Assembly: GCA_033398695.1 (NCBI GenBank)
Contig: CM065818.1
Span: 53,166,001-53,230,000, forward strand
Length of the DNA stretch: 64,000 nt
Direction: 5' to 3'
From: Orobanche coerulescens
Taxonomy: Eukaryota > Streptophyta > Magnoliopsida > Lamiales > Orobanchaceae
The translations under genes and the position numbers were made by a program. Numbering within the stretch: the stretch's first letter is position 1; each line of letters opens with the position of its first letter. Under the pieces are notes generated by a model that was not told the DNA's origin, made no database searches, and saw only the letters and a list, made by a program, of their open reading frames with translations. Positions 34,281 through 45,439 of the stretch are shown here, piece by piece.

Positions 34281-35360
34281 CTAGTCAAAGTCGGCAACAT
34301 CCATATATTGGTCTTTGTCCGCAATGGTGAGAGGAGGGATCTCAGTAGGGATCTCAGTATGGTTCACCTCCGTATTCTCGTTATCTTCCTCCATGTAATT
34401 TGACTCTTGAGTCAAGTACTGTTTATAGTGCTTGTAGTAAGCTTGGATGTTCTTTGGCGCCTTGCAATTGCGGTAAGTATGCTTCTTCGATCCGCAAGTA
34501 TAGCAATTCCGGCCTTCCTTTGGAGTGGTTCCATTCCCAGCGGCAGGAGGCGGTCCACGTGGTTGGGTTCCACTGGGTCCCGTGGCCGAGCCACCTTGCC
34601 TCTTCCACACATTGGAACGACGACCTCGTCTTTTCCCTCGCTTGCTCGAGTCATGCACTCGTGGTGCTTGCAAAAACTGAGTAGCGTTGCCTTTTCTATT
34701 TTGTCGTGGTGCCTTCCTGTGGGTAGCCTTATTCACTTCCGGAACCGGCTTCGTACCAGCTGGGCGCGCATTGCTATTGAGAATAATCTCATGGTGCCTT
34801 TCTTTTTTCGCGAGGTGGGAGATAAGGTCACTAAAATTTTTAATTCTCCCTTCCTCATAGGCAACGCGCAGCTGATGAGCAATCACACTTGCTCCCACGG
34901 GAAACGTGTTATGAGTCTTCTCGATCAAATCTTGATCAGACTTCTTGACACCACAAAAACCAAGATCAGCGCGAAGATCGAGGATGGCTTGGTTATAGGC
35001 CTCCACATTCGCATAATCCAAAAATTGGATTTGCTCCCACTGAAGTTGTAATTCGGGAAAGCGCTGATCATGCACATTATTAAATCGTTGTTCGAGTGTA
35101 TCCCATAGTTCTTTGGGGGTTTGCAAATTCATGTAACACTTTTTCAACAACGGATGTATATGTCTATGCAAGTACATCAGTGCATTAGCCTTGGTTTTCT
35201 CGCTCGGTTCTTGAGCGGTAGGCTCGTTAGAGGGAAAGATGGTGGTGGTAAATCTCTTACCGACGAATGCCAAGCGAACGTTTGAGACCCACCTATGGTA
35301 CTCCTTACCAGCATGGTCAATGATGTCGAACTCCGGATAAACATTGGAGCTTTGTGCCAT
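34281..35360 (-). CDS. Copia gag polyprotein (359 aa)
   Basis: Structural capsid/nucleocapsid protein of the copia element, forming cytoplasmic virus-like particles that package the RNA. It is open from the ATG at 35360 to the stop at 34281. The N-terminal capsid-like domain holds KEYHRWVSNVRLAFVGK, then LWDTLEQRFNN and LQWEQIQFLDYANVEAYNQA. A basic linker of Lys/Arg/Gly leads to one CCHC zinc knuckle, CYTCGSKKHTYRNC, at about residues 289-302, and an acidic tail. Length fits copia gag. The ATG is directly preceded by TATATCTTGTAG with GACTAAC upstream, mirroring the pol start. The intact frame beside a damaged pol suggests recent activity or longer selection on gag. Confidence 0.92.
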   Translation of the reverse strand: MAQSSNVYPEFDIIDHAGKEYHRWVSNVRLAFVGKRFTTTIFPSNEPTAQEPSEKTKANALMYLHRHIHPLLKKCYMNLQTPKELWDTLEQRFNNVHDQRFPELQLQWEQIQFLDYANVEAYNQAILDLRADLGFCGVKKSDQDLIEKTHNTFPVGASVIAHQLRVAYEEGRIKNFSDLISHLAKKERHHEIILNSNARPAGTKPVPEVNKATHRKAPRQNRKGNATQFLQAPRVHDSSKRGKRRGRRSNVWKRQGGSATGPSGTQPRGPPPAAGNGTTPKEGRNCYTCGSKKHTYRNCKAPKNIQAYYKHYKQYLTQESNYMEEDNENTEVNHTEIPTEIPPLTIADKDQYMDVADFD

Positions 35361-35395
35361 CTACAAGATATAAACAAGAGGAAGTTAGTCTTGTT
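35361..35395 (-). promoter_or_regulatory. 3' splice-site-like sequence at the gag start
   Basis: Minus strand: AACAAGACTAACTTCC, then TCTTGTTTATATCTTGTAG directly before ATG. The first half matches the sequence upstream of pol (ACAAGACTAACC). Confidence 0.6.
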
Positions 35396-35744
35396 GGATT
35401 TTCAGTGACAATGTAAACGGTAACAATCGATGCTTTTAAAAGCGTGTAACATAACCGTTACTCGATGTACTTCCCTTAATTGTTGTTTAGTAAAGTCTAC
35501 AAAAAGGAACGGCGATATCAGATCGCACCCAGATACGTGGTGTATGCAACAACCAAAAGTATCGACTTTCAACAATTCCGTGACTCCCCCAGGACTGTCA
35601 CACAGTTTTCTTCGACACGCAGAGATACCGACTTCTCTCGCGGTCTCATCCACCGCAAAGTAGCGTGGGAGATAAAGAACTCAATGACCCATATCCCCAA
35701 AATAAAAATTCCCAAAAAAGGAGAGAATTGAATAGGGACAAGTC

Positions 35745-35760
35745 ATATAATTACCTCGAT
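35745..35760 (-). promoter_or_regulatory. Candidate 5' splice site in the copia leader
   Basis: Minus strand ATCGAG followed by GTAATTATATG gives a good plant donor, with exon end at 35755. Joined to the gag acceptor it would remove 394 bases; joined to the pol acceptor, 2,316 bases including all of gag. Confidence 0.45.
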
Positions 35761-36163
35761 TATAAAATTAGGCATGTGATGAATTTGTAGTGTGCTTCGA
35801 TCTACCGGTTGGTACTCGATGCGACGACGTGAAACCGGAGGCGCAATTTTGGCGGCTTCCGAAGATAAGTTAATGTTCGGGTTTTTGGTCCGAGGTTCAG
35901 AACCGGGTCGTACTTGGCTGGGCTGGAGCTGGCCGGTGGCGGTGGTCAGCGGCGGTCGGCGGCGTTCGACCGTGAATCGCGGCGGATTCTACTGGATCGG
36001 ATCGACGACGCTTTCCGATCGAGCAGCGGATGGCGGCGGCGGCATCAAGGCGCGGCAGCGGGCAGCGGTGGGCAGCGGCGGCGGCGGATGGGTTGGCAGC
36101 GGGTGGCGGCGGCTGGCCGATTTCTCTTCTTCTTTTTTTTGTTCGAGCTACGTGCTGATAACG
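35756..36163 (-). other. GC-rich copia leader and primer site
   Basis: Right after the 5' LTR the minus strand reads CGTTATCAGCACG, a primer-site sequence related to TGGTATCAGAGC and seen in some copia lineages. It is followed by A/G-rich sequence and a strongly GC-rich stretch of CCGCC/GCCGC words (about 35925-36120). Short frames here look like composition artefacts. Confidence 0.6.
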
Positions 36164-36382
36164 TGTTAAAAGACAGCAAATCAATTGTATTATTAACAAT
36201 GAATAGAGGGGTCTTTATATAGGCATTACAATGAGAGTCCTCCCATACATAGGATTCCTAGTTAAGGTAAGACATCTAACAGGATCCTACTACCTCTGGA
36301 AGAGTCTAGAACCTTCCATAACTCTATCCCCTTACAACCAGTATTAGGTAAGACACCAATAAGGGAAGGATTTCCCGGAACA
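36164..36382 (-). repeat. Copia 5' LTR
   Basis: 219 bp, plus strand 'tgttaaaagacag...' to '...cccggaaca', followed by target duplication ATAAT. Confidence 0.92.
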
Positions 36383-37356
36383 ATAATAAAATTATATTTC
36401 AAATCAAATTTATTAGTGCAAAAAGCTCACCAATTATACTTATTAGTTAGGTTCAGCCATTCGGAGTTCCCCACGGCAGCAGAACACCACAAAAACCAAA
36501 AAGATGAGGCAATGATTCAGCCACTCGAACCCGTTTATAATTTATATAACCGCACCCGTCCAAAATCTGAATTAAAAGTGAATTTACTACACGTTTTCAT
36601 CCTCAACCCATATAGTGATACCCGAAACAATACAGCTAGGTTTTAGTCATCTGAAACCCATTTATATATTATATAGCTATACCCATTTCAAAAAAATAAT
36701 TTTAGTACACGCTTCCCTCGCAAATCTGTATAGTTATATGCACTAATTGTCCAAATCTATTAAAATATATAAAATCTAAATAATTAAATTTAAGTTGTTA
36801 TAATAATTGGTTGTTACGTCTGGCTTTAAAAAATTCAAATTTGCTCAAATTGTTATATATTGATAAAAAATTAAATTAAACATCAATAAATTAGTCAAAT
36901 TAATTTTTTAATTCAAAATATTTATATGGCCAACTTTATGATTTTTCAAATTATATTTTTAATAAAAATAATACTACTTATTTGGTCAACTCGATAATTA
37001 GTCAAATTAATTGGTGATAAGAAACATGATGGTAAAATACATATGGAATATATGAATGAATTACCCAAATCTATTAAAACTTATAAAATCTGCATAATCA
37101 AATATAAATTGTTACAATAATTAGTTATGTCTGACTTTAACAAAATTAAAATTCGCTTAAATTGTTAGACATTGATAAATTGGACAAATTAAATATAATA
37201 ATAATAAAAATTTCAGAAAAAATAAGAATTTATTTGGTCAACACAATAATTGCCGAGAATTCATTTTCAATAAAATAATATTATTTATTTAGCCAACCCA
37301 ATAATTGATCAAATTAATTGTATATGAGAAATGTGATGGTAAAATACAAAATGATC

Positions 37357-37405
<49 letters not shown>
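37357..37405. repeat. (AT)n microsatellite
   Basis: An uninterrupted alternating A/T run of nearly 50 bases abutting the MITE. Confidence 0.9.
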
Positions 37406-37410
<5 letters not shown>

Positions 37411-37908
37411 GGGGTGTATTCAATTCAGATTTTGATGGATTAATAATAATCCATGGATTTTAAAAGATTTTGGCGGATTAGAAATAATGCATGGATTAAT
37501 AATAATCATCGTAGAATCTCATAGAGTTGATGGAGAGTCTTTCGGATTTACAAATAGATTTTTAAAAATCCTTCAAAATCTCATTGCTTTTGGTGAGATT
37601 TCAAAACTTACAAAAAAACACTAACAAATCCATCAAAATCCACAATTTTAATGAATCAAAAAAAATCCATAGATTTTTTAATACCCTTAGATTTTAATGG
37701 ATTATTTTAAATCCAGATTGAATACACCAAGATTTTAAATGACATTTTGAAATCCTAATTGAATACACCAAGATTTTAAGTGACATTTTGAAATCCAAAT
37801 TGAATACCTCAAGATTTTAATGGATTCAAAACAATACAAATTGAATACTCTAGGATTTCTAAAATCCAAAAAAATCCCACAAAATCCCAATTGAATACAC
37901 CCCTTTAA
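37406..37908. mobile_element. MITE with TIR (A)GGGGTGTATTCAATT, about 503 bp
   Basis: Ends 'gaggggtgtattcaattc' and 'aattgaatacacccctt' are inverted repeats of about 18 bp. The interior repeats 'attgaatacaccaagatttta' variants in both orientations. Non-coding. It is nested in the Helitron-like tract. Confidence 0.7.
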
Positions 37909-39625
37909 GTTTTCCAATAAAAATAAAACTATTAACTGGTGGTGCAAAACAATTATGAGGTGCAAAATGCATATTGTTTGTGCGTATTTATTTAGGTTAT
38001 CCAATCGATGGAGTCTTATTTAAAACCGACGTGGAATTTAAATTTATATATAAATATTATTAATACAAACCGAATAATTCGCCAAATTAAATTTTCAATG
38101 GAAATAAAACTTTTTATTTAGCTTAATAATCGGCCAAATTAATTCGCCAAAGTAATTATGGAGTAAAAAATAATATTAATTTTAAATATTTATTTAGTTC
38201 CCCAATCGGCAGAGCCTCATTTAAGATTGACGTGGTATTCAAAATTTTAGATAAAACACAAATTTGATAATTGGTCAAATTAAATTCTCAAATAAAAAAT
38301 AAAGTAATTTATTTAATAACTGATGATATTAATATTGGCCAAACTAAAATTTTCAGTTAAGATAAAACTACTAAATAAAACAGATGTGATATTCAAATTT
38401 TAGACAAATAAATTAATATAAATTTAATAATTGATCAAATTAAATTTTCACTAAAAAAATTAACTATTTATTTCTCCAACTTATTCCTTGGACAAATTAA
38501 ACTCAATAAAAATAAAATTTTTAAGCTTATATGTGAAATATAAATATGGAACTTAAAAATACACATTTTTTTAAGTATTTATTCTAATTTCTTAATTTAT
38601 GAAGTTCTACTTTAAATCGATGTGGGATTCAAGACAATGAATTCTGTTTATTTAGAAATTAGATTCTCAAATAAAAAATAAAGTAATTTATTTAATAACT
38701 GATATTATTAATATTGGTCAAACTAAAATTTTCGAGTAAGATAAAACTACTAAAAAAACAAACGTGTTATTCAAATTTTAGACAAATAAATTAATATAAA
38801 TCTAATAATTGATCAAATTAAATTTTCACTAAAAAGTTTAACTATTTATTTCTCCAACTTAATAATTGAATAAATTAAACACAATAAAAATAAAATTCTT
38901 AAGCTTATATATGAAATATAAATATGGAATTAAAAAATACACATTGAATTTTAAGTATTTATTTTAAGTTCTTGATTGATGAAGTTCTATTTTAAATCGA
39001 TGTGGGATTCAAGATAATGGATTCTATTTATTTAGATCGTCTATCGGTTAAGTAATATTTTAAATAGATGTGAGATTCATGATTTTAGATAAACACGAAT
39101 ACTAAATTCACAAAATGCCACAAATGAGAGAGAGTCAATGCGGTGCTTCAAATCCGTAACACTATTATATAGATTTTTAATTATTATAAACTACTAAATA
39201 AAATAGATATGAGATTCAACTTTAGACAAATAAAATTAGTGTAAATTTAATAATTGGTCCACTTAAATTTTCGCTAAAAATTTAAATTTTTATTTGTCCA
39301 ACTTAATAACTGGCCAAGTTACACACAATAAAAGTAATATTCTTAAGTTTGTGTGTAAAATAACTATATGACTGAAAATTACACATTGATTCTAAGTATT
39401 TATTTAGGTTCTCCATTGGTGGAGTCCTATTTTAAATCGATATGGGATTCAAGATATCGAATTCTATTTATTTGAATTGTCTATTGATTAAGTATTATTT
39501 TAAATTAATGTGGATTCAAGATTTTAGATAAATAGAAATCCAAAATTAAGAGAATGCCACCTAGGAGAGAGAATTAATCTAATGTATCAAATCCGTAACG
39601 CTATTATATATATATATATATAAAT

Positions 39626-40287
39626 CTTCAAAAAAAAAAAAATTGATGGCTGGCTGACCGTTGGCAACCCAACGGCTATGTGAACCAAGTTGGTTCAACC
39701 AACCAATAGATTGGTGCCACATGGCATGGCCAACCAACCATTTAAATTTGAATGGTGGGCTTTGGGGTGGGGCTGGGGTGGGTTGGGGCCAGGCTAGGGG
39801 TGGATCGGGCTGAGGCTGGGCCGATCTGGGCTCTGAGGTAGGCCGGGCCGAGCTGGCCTGGGCTGGAGATTTCGGGACCGGGACCGCCCGGATGACCAGG
39901 GGCGCTGAGCTCGGCCCTGAGTCGGGCTGGCCCGGTCGGCCCCCGAACCTAGAAAATCCGGACTGGGCCGGCCCGGTCCAAGTGGTTGAATTCTAATCAA
40001 GTAGAATATTAAATTATTTTGTAAGTTTCTAGTGGTAAATTACAACAAAAACAATTCCCATCCAAATCCGAGGAGCCGGACACTGTATTTCGAAGTCAAA
40101 TTATTTATTATAGTATCATTACTAGATGTCGGGGCAAAGTAAGTCGGGCCACATTTGACATTCAAATGCGATAGGGATCCGGGTATATTGTGTGTGTGTG
40201 TGTGTGTGATGTGATAATGCGTCACACAATTTTGCATATGATACCCTTACCGGTGCAACAGGCAACGTCATCAAAGGGCGGCAGAAA
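39626..40287. other. Intergenic; GC-rich stretch and microsatellite
   Basis: 39740-39985 is unusually GC-rich for this window, with many 'gggctggg' and 'ggccgggc' words, and may be the subterminal region of a DNA transposon. A (TG)n run lies at about 40190-40208. No gene recognised. Confidence 0.35.
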
Positions 40288-40407
40288 ATGGTGTTTCCTG
40301 CGGTGTCGGTACTCATTCCTTCCAAATTTCCGGTATTTTTTTTTTTTTTTTGTATAGTTCTATCAGATATCTTCTTCATTGTTGTGTGAATCTGTATAAT
40401 TGAGCTC

Positions 40408-40409
<2 letters not shown>

Positions 40410-40458
<49 letters not shown>

Positions 40459-40492
40459 GAGGGAGGGAGGGAGGGAGGGAGAGAGAGAGATA
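40410..40492. repeat. (GT)n followed by (GA)n and (GGGA)n microsatellite
   Basis: Compound simple repeat 'tgtgtgtg', 'gagagaga', 'gggagggaggga'. Confidence 0.9.
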
Positions 40493-41300
40493 TCTTTTCT
40501 GTGTACCGGATTCAATTTCATCATATTAGTAAAATAGTGCTAGTTTGAATTCCCAATTACAAAATTATGAATTATTGATCGGACTAGGCATGTGTTGGTG
40601 TTTGCAAGGAGACAGAAACTATTTTGGAACAAGATGAGCTTTTTATTCTGCTGCATTTGGCAAGAGAGTAACAGCTGCTGTTTAAGCCATGGATGATTAC
40701 TTATTTCTGCGAATTTCAATGCTTATGAGCAGTTAATTATGTAAATAAAGGACTTAATGTCAATGTCGTGAAGTCTGACTGTGTCAGATGCATAAACATG
40801 TTATTTCATGTAGTTAAATATACCTGTGACTCTATCCCAGATTCTTATCTGTGATCCTTTTTCCCAAACTGTGTTGTCCATTGTGTTTATCAAACAAAAT
40901 ATGAATTTTGAATGTAGGATATGCAACACTCCCAACAGTTAGAAATAATTACTCCTGAGTGTTTATCAGGCTAGAACAATACAAATTACAATGACCAATC
41001 CAAACACTGCTTCAAAAATGAAATATCCCAATCACGAAATGCAACATCCAAGTCGACAAGGCTTGCAGAATGTTCTGACACAATAATACAAAGGAAATTA
41101 TACAAAGTGTGTTTATTATACACCAATGAATTAAAGTACAAAGATCATAGACAAATCACTCTGACGACCTCGATTACTGGCATCACCACTGATATTACCC
41201 TTGCCGCTATACCGTTCCTGTGCATCACTTTCATCTAAACATCTAAAACGTGTCTGCCCCTGAAGGAATTAGCCTGTAATCACTAATACAAGTAAGGAGA
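40493..41300. other. Intergenic sequence, no gene recognised
   Basis: Moderately complex but without a supported reading frame or repeat ends. Confidence 0.35.
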
Positions 41301-41700
41301 ACATATGAACTATATTTCACAAAATATATTTTATATTTCGGAATATAATCAAATTCACCGAGAGTCCTTTTCGACTAGAAATCATAGCACTCAATGATTA
41401 TCCTGTCATGCCGCCTCCAGCTTTCACACACCATATGTCCCACTCCTGTCGGACATCTCTGGTTGGATAACCCCCCAAAGTTCATGATTCTGGTCATGAG
41501 TCCCCACACGTCCCATTGGACATTCCTGGGTGAACCAATCTTCTCACCATTCTCATACAATATCAACATTCACAACATCAACATTTAACAATATCAATAT
41601 TTCACAATATCAACATTTTTATGCCAAGAATATAGAACTTATAAACAAAGTACTTGCCATAAACTGCAAACTTGAATAACCCGATTAGGAATGACTTAGT
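41301..41700 (-). other. Diverged gypsy LTR-like remnant
   Basis: 'ccagctttcacacacc...tggttggataacc...catgagtccccacacg' has the layout of the U5 side of the Tekay-type LTRs in reverse ('ccttctgggttcat...' region). 'atatcaacat' repeats follow. Similarity is by pattern only. Confidence 0.3.
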
Positions 41701-41708
41701 CGATCAAC

Positions 41709-42261
41709 CATAGTTGTCAATCGCGCATAGCGCCCCATAGCGACAAGGTCCCCTATGGCTATAACGATCGCTATAGCGAATAGCGAGGGCTATTTGAAAG
41801 TAAAGCTCCACAAGTATATAAATACATAATATATAGCATGTACCACATTTAATTCAAAATTTCATGCATATTGAAATATAATATAAATATAAGTTCAAAG
41901 AACAGAAAACATCAATTTTAATACTAGAAAAACATAATATAAAATTCATCGTACCTAAAAACACGTTTCAGATTTTGGGTTTTTAATTTTTTAAAGATTT
42001 ATCTTGCCCATAAACATGTTTCTTGTTGGAATAGAAAAGCGCAACTTATAAAAACGTCCCAGAAAATTAAGAAAAAAATAGAAAAAGAAAACCTGGAATG
42101 CATGAGATATGATATAGCGCCGCTATTCTTGCTATCGCGATCGGCGCTATAGCGAGGATAGCGCTCGCTATCCAAAAAGCCATAGCGATGCGTAGCGATG
42201 AAGCTTCGTTTCGCATCGCTCTTCGCTATAGCGAGCGCTCTGGGCGCTATTAACAACTATG
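41709..42261. mobile_element. hAT-type MITE rich in ATAGCG palindromes (553 bp)
   Basis: TIR CATAGTTGTYAAT at both ends. Flanking 8-bp repeats CGATCAAC (41701-41708) and CAATCAAC (42262-42269) differ at one base, as expected for an older hAT insertion. Both arms are filled with 'gctatagcg' words forming hairpins. Confidence 0.85.
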
Positions 42262-43150
42262 CAATCAACACCTCCAATACCCGAACCTTACAAAATAATA
42301 TACATTCATAACTAACGGTTTCAACAACATGTTTAATCGAACACAAGTATCCTAAATTAGACAACTTATGATTTCTCCACGATTTATGTTCACGAACCAC
42401 CTAGAGGCTTTGACAAATTATTTTGTCAAGCAGAGAAGGTCACAAATTTAGAGAAGTCCCTCAAAGTCAAGGATGATACTATTCGGCGTCAGGAACGAGG
42501 TGAGAAAGAACACCTTTTCCAACAAAAAAGCTAAAGCCATTCTCGACCGTGATTTGAATGCTATACTCCTCTCATCTCTCCCCAAGATGAAGGATTATTG
42601 CCATTGTGTGACATTCCGAACTCAAATGGCCGAGGACATACGGAAACACCCAATAGAGGAAAGTCTAATATATTTATTGATATTATAATGACATTACTAA
42701 GCAATGAACTCACCTACTTATGAGATTGAGAGGTTGGTGCGGGTAGGGAATTTGGGAGAACTCATTTACGAGGAAAGGAGGCGTGGTAAAAAGATTAAGA
42801 AGGAATCAACTCGGCATTCCCCTTGAGGTGAGCATAAGTTGAGGCGTGACGACTGACGAGAATGAAAATTTGCCTCCCTTACCTCGGTGAGTGTGATGCA
42901 AATGTGGGTCAATAATGTTGACTCTCATAGGGATCGAAAATATCATATTAGGACTGTCACACCCGAGCTTAGAAGAATGGAGGTGGGATAAATGTGGACA
43001 CGTCCTATATTATTTTTGGACCATAGGGCGGGAAAGACATCTTTATCACCTTACACAAATGTATTGGTTATCATGGCTATGATAGCCCATTAAGATGAAT
43101 ACAGGAAGTCTCCGGCCACATTTTATATTATGGTTGCTTCCAACGCACGG
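42262..43150. other. Decayed, unassigned coding-like sequence
   Basis: Plus-strand pieces look protein-like but are broken, e.g. about 42960-43140 gives MWTRPILFLDHRAGK and TNVLVIMAMIAH. I do not recognise the family. It may belong with the repeat block that follows. Confidence 0.25.
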
Positions 43151-43152
43151 AG

Positions 43153-43685
43153 TTAAGGTGCACCACTAGTCATATTGTATATTTTGATTTGAAAACCAGA
43201 ACAGATTGCAATTCCGTCTCTTAGATTGTCGTGGGCTCTGCCACACGTGTCCCTCATATAAAAGAGTTCTTTTGCAACCCAATCAAAATGCCAATGTAGA
43301 TGTCGCCTAAGGAGCAGGATCACCGTATATGCCGACAAAAAGAAATGGAGATTAAAGAATGGAGACTCATACTCCACCAGATTCTTCCCCCCATTCTCCA
43401 TTGTTGACGAAACAAGCTCACGTGATGTCGTATGAAGTTAAAATTCAAAATTTTAAACTACACCATCGAAATTCCCTTAGAAGCATGCCATGTGAATGTC
43501 AAACTCATAAGCAACACACATAAGATAATGGAGGTTGTCCTCCCAAGAATATTGAGATTGAATTATGCCTTTCTGATTCGGCCAAAGGTGCACCGTCTCA
43601 TTTTTCCAATCATAAACAATAAAATTTACCAGATGAATGGTAGGACAGAGTAGGGTGGGGAAGCAAACATGGAGAAATTCACTTG
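43153..43685 (-). repeat. Unidentified repeat, copy A
   Basis: On the minus strand it carries protein-like segments (VHLWPNQKGIIQSQYSWED, then ENGGKNLVEYESPFFNLHFF) in two frames. Its sequence recurs inverted at 43690-44260 and in the same orientation at 44325-44660. Family not recognised. Confidence 0.6.
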
Positions 43686-43689
43686 ACTG

Positions 43690-44260
43690 TAAGGGAGATA
43701 CACACAACCCTATTCCCGCCGCAAGACCCCACCTCCCTTATACCCTAACTATTCTATGCCCTCCCCCACTTGACCCTATCATTTATCCAGTAGATTCTAT
43801 TATTTCCAATTCGAAAGTGCACCTTTGGCCGAATCAGAGAGACATAATCTAGTTTGATGACTCTTGGGAGTAAAACTTGCATTATCAGTCTTATGCATGT
43901 GTGGTTGATGTGTTCGTTATTCACACGGTATGCTTCTACGGGAATGTAGATGATGGTAGGTATGAGTTTGCAATTCTCAAGTCATTGGATTTTAACATCA
44001 TACAACATCATGTGAGCTTGTTTCATCGGTAATAGAGAGATGAGGGACTGGTGGAGTATGAGTCTCCATTTGTTAATGTTTATTTCTTTTTGTCACCCAG
44101 TGATCCTACTTCTTTAGGCAAAATTTATCTTGGGATTTTGTAGGGTGCAAGTACTCTCCTTTCAGAGGGACAAGTGTGGCTGAACCCACGACAATTTAAG
44201 AGATGGAATTGTAATTCATTCTTGTTTTCAGATTAGACTACACAATATGAGTATGGGAGC
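43690..44260 (+). repeat. Unidentified repeat, copy B (inverted)
   Basis: Plus strand 'gtgcacctttggccgaatca', 'gagcttgtttcatcgg' and 'gtggagtatgagtctcc' match the minus strand of copy A in order, with substitutions and indels. With copy A it forms a long imperfect hairpin. Confidence 0.6.
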
Positions 44261-44324
44261 GTCCGAGGACATTGAACCTAATACTGATGAAATTGACAAG
44301 ATAGTGAAGGTCATGGCAAGGAAA

Positions 44325-44660
44325 TTGAGTGTCTTTTGCAACCCAACCAAAATCCTAACGTAGATGTCGCCTAAAGCAGCAGGATCACTGTATATGCCGA
44401 TAAAATGAAATGAAGATTAAAGAAGAAGACTCATACTCCGCCAGTTCTTCCCCTAACCTCACGATTGTCGACGAAACAAGCTCAAGGGATCCCTTATGAA
44501 GTTAAAATCTACGTTCCCGTAGAAGCGTTCCGTGTGAGTGGTAAACTCATCAGCAACACACACATAAGATAACGCCTCTTTGATTCGGTTAATGCTGCAC
44601 TTTCCAATTGGGGAACAATAAAATTTACAAGTTGAATGGTAGACCGAGTGAGGTGGGGAA
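44325..44660 (-). repeat. Unidentified repeat, copy C
   Basis: Same orientation as copy A: 'ttttgcaacccaaccaaaat', 'gatgtcgcctaaagcagcagg', 'gacgaaacaagctc'. It is split by the hAT MITE at 44661; its continuation resumes at 45448. Confidence 0.65.
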
Positions 44661-45439
44661 CATAGTAGTCAATAGCGGCCGCTACGGCCGGTATAGCGGT
44701 TAGCGACGCGAAGCGGCCACCTATCGCTATCGGCTGCTATACGCTAGGGGTTTCTGAGTAGCGGCCGCGAACCACCTCTAATAGCGGTAACTCAGTTTAG
44801 CGATGGCGGCCTTAGCGGCCGCTAAATTTCTTTTTTTTTTTTAAAACAATAAAGGGCCTAGCCCTAGTTACCCTCCCGACTGACTCCCCCGTTTCTTTTT
44901 CTTTCTTTTGTTTCTTTCTTTTTTGAAATAATAAAGGCCCAGCCCTAATTAACCCTCCCGACTCCCCGTTTCTTTTTCTTTCTTTTCATTCCTACGTATT
45001 TTCCTCCTGCGCCGAAGTCCAGACTCCAGTTCACCCCCCCCCCCCCCCGCCCGCCGCCGAGTGCCTTAACCCTCCTAAGCTTGTGATATTGACGAATCCG
45101 ATTCCGATGATGATGACTTTGGCATCAGTATTTTAGATGATTAAATTTAATTGAGCATTTGAACTAGACTTTGTTTGCTCTTAATGTTTTTTATTCTAGT
45201 AATCGATTTCCATTTGACGTTTCATCTTTGATGACGATTAATGAACTAACTAGACTTTGTTTTCACTTTAATGAATTTAGTTATTGCCTTACTTGTTTAT
45301 ATATATATATTTATATATATCACTTTTTACAAACTTGTCGCTATATTTGAATTTAGTGGCCGCTATTGTACCACTATCGCTTATATAGCTAAACGGGCAC
45401 GTGACCGCTACGGGCCGCTAATCGCCATTGACTACTATG
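44661..45439. mobile_element. hAT-type MITE rich in AGCGGCCGCT palindromes (779 bp)
   Basis: Perfect 8-bp target duplication GTGGGGAA at 44653-44660 and 45440-45447. TIR CATAGTAGTCAAT. The empty site can be inferred from repeat copy A, which has the same 'gtggggaagc' uninterrupted. The arms contain 'tagcggccgcta' hairpins, and the middle has a C-run (about 45037-45051). Related in end sequence and style to the element at 41709. Confidence 0.9.

Larger units (their letters stand above)
29203..36382 (-). mobile_element. Complete Ty1/copia retrotransposon with separate gag and pol frames
   Basis: 7,180 bp on the minus strand. Perfect 5-bp target duplications ATAAT lie at 29198-29202 and 36383-36387. 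LTRs of about 219 to 230 bp start TGTT... and end ...AACA and differ at about ten sites, mostly transitions. Order 5' to 3': LTR, primer site, GC-rich leader, gag (35360-34281), about 840-bp spacer, pol (33438-29635; protease, integrase, reverse transcriptase, RNase H), polypurine tract, LTR. Integrase before reverse transcriptase defines copia. Gag is open. Pol has at least two single stops and frameshifts, so this copy is recently dead. The gag/pol separation with splice-site-like junctions is unusual and is treated in the findings. Confidence 0.95.
36388..39625 (-). mobile_element. Helitron-like tract of the 28154-29196 family, with tandem internal copies
   Basis: Resumes sequence related to the interior of the Helitron at 28154-29196 ('ttagg.ttcagcca', 'cagcagaacacc'). 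Minus-strand Helitron 5'-type ends occur at 39173 (TCTATATAATAGTGTTACGG) and, with an expanded TA run, at about 39625. Segments around 38340-38640, 38680-39173 and 39180-39625 are related tandem copies, sharing 'aaactactaaataaaa', 'ttagacaaataaa' and 'ctatttatttctccaact'. Segments at 36780-37030 and 37060-37330 also repeat each other. No clear 3' hairpin end survives on the left. Confidence 0.6.

Noticed and set aside
34400..35051. Plus-strand frames of up to 214 residues
   Set aside because: Antisense shadow of the intact gag frame.
35792..36222. Plus- and minus-strand frames rich in Gly, Arg, Ala and Pro
   Set aside because: They lie in the GC-rich copia leader; composition artefact, no conserved motif.
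39794..40000. Proline/arginine-rich 68-residue frame
   Set aside because: Product of a GC-rich simple-repeat-like stretch; no homology recognised.
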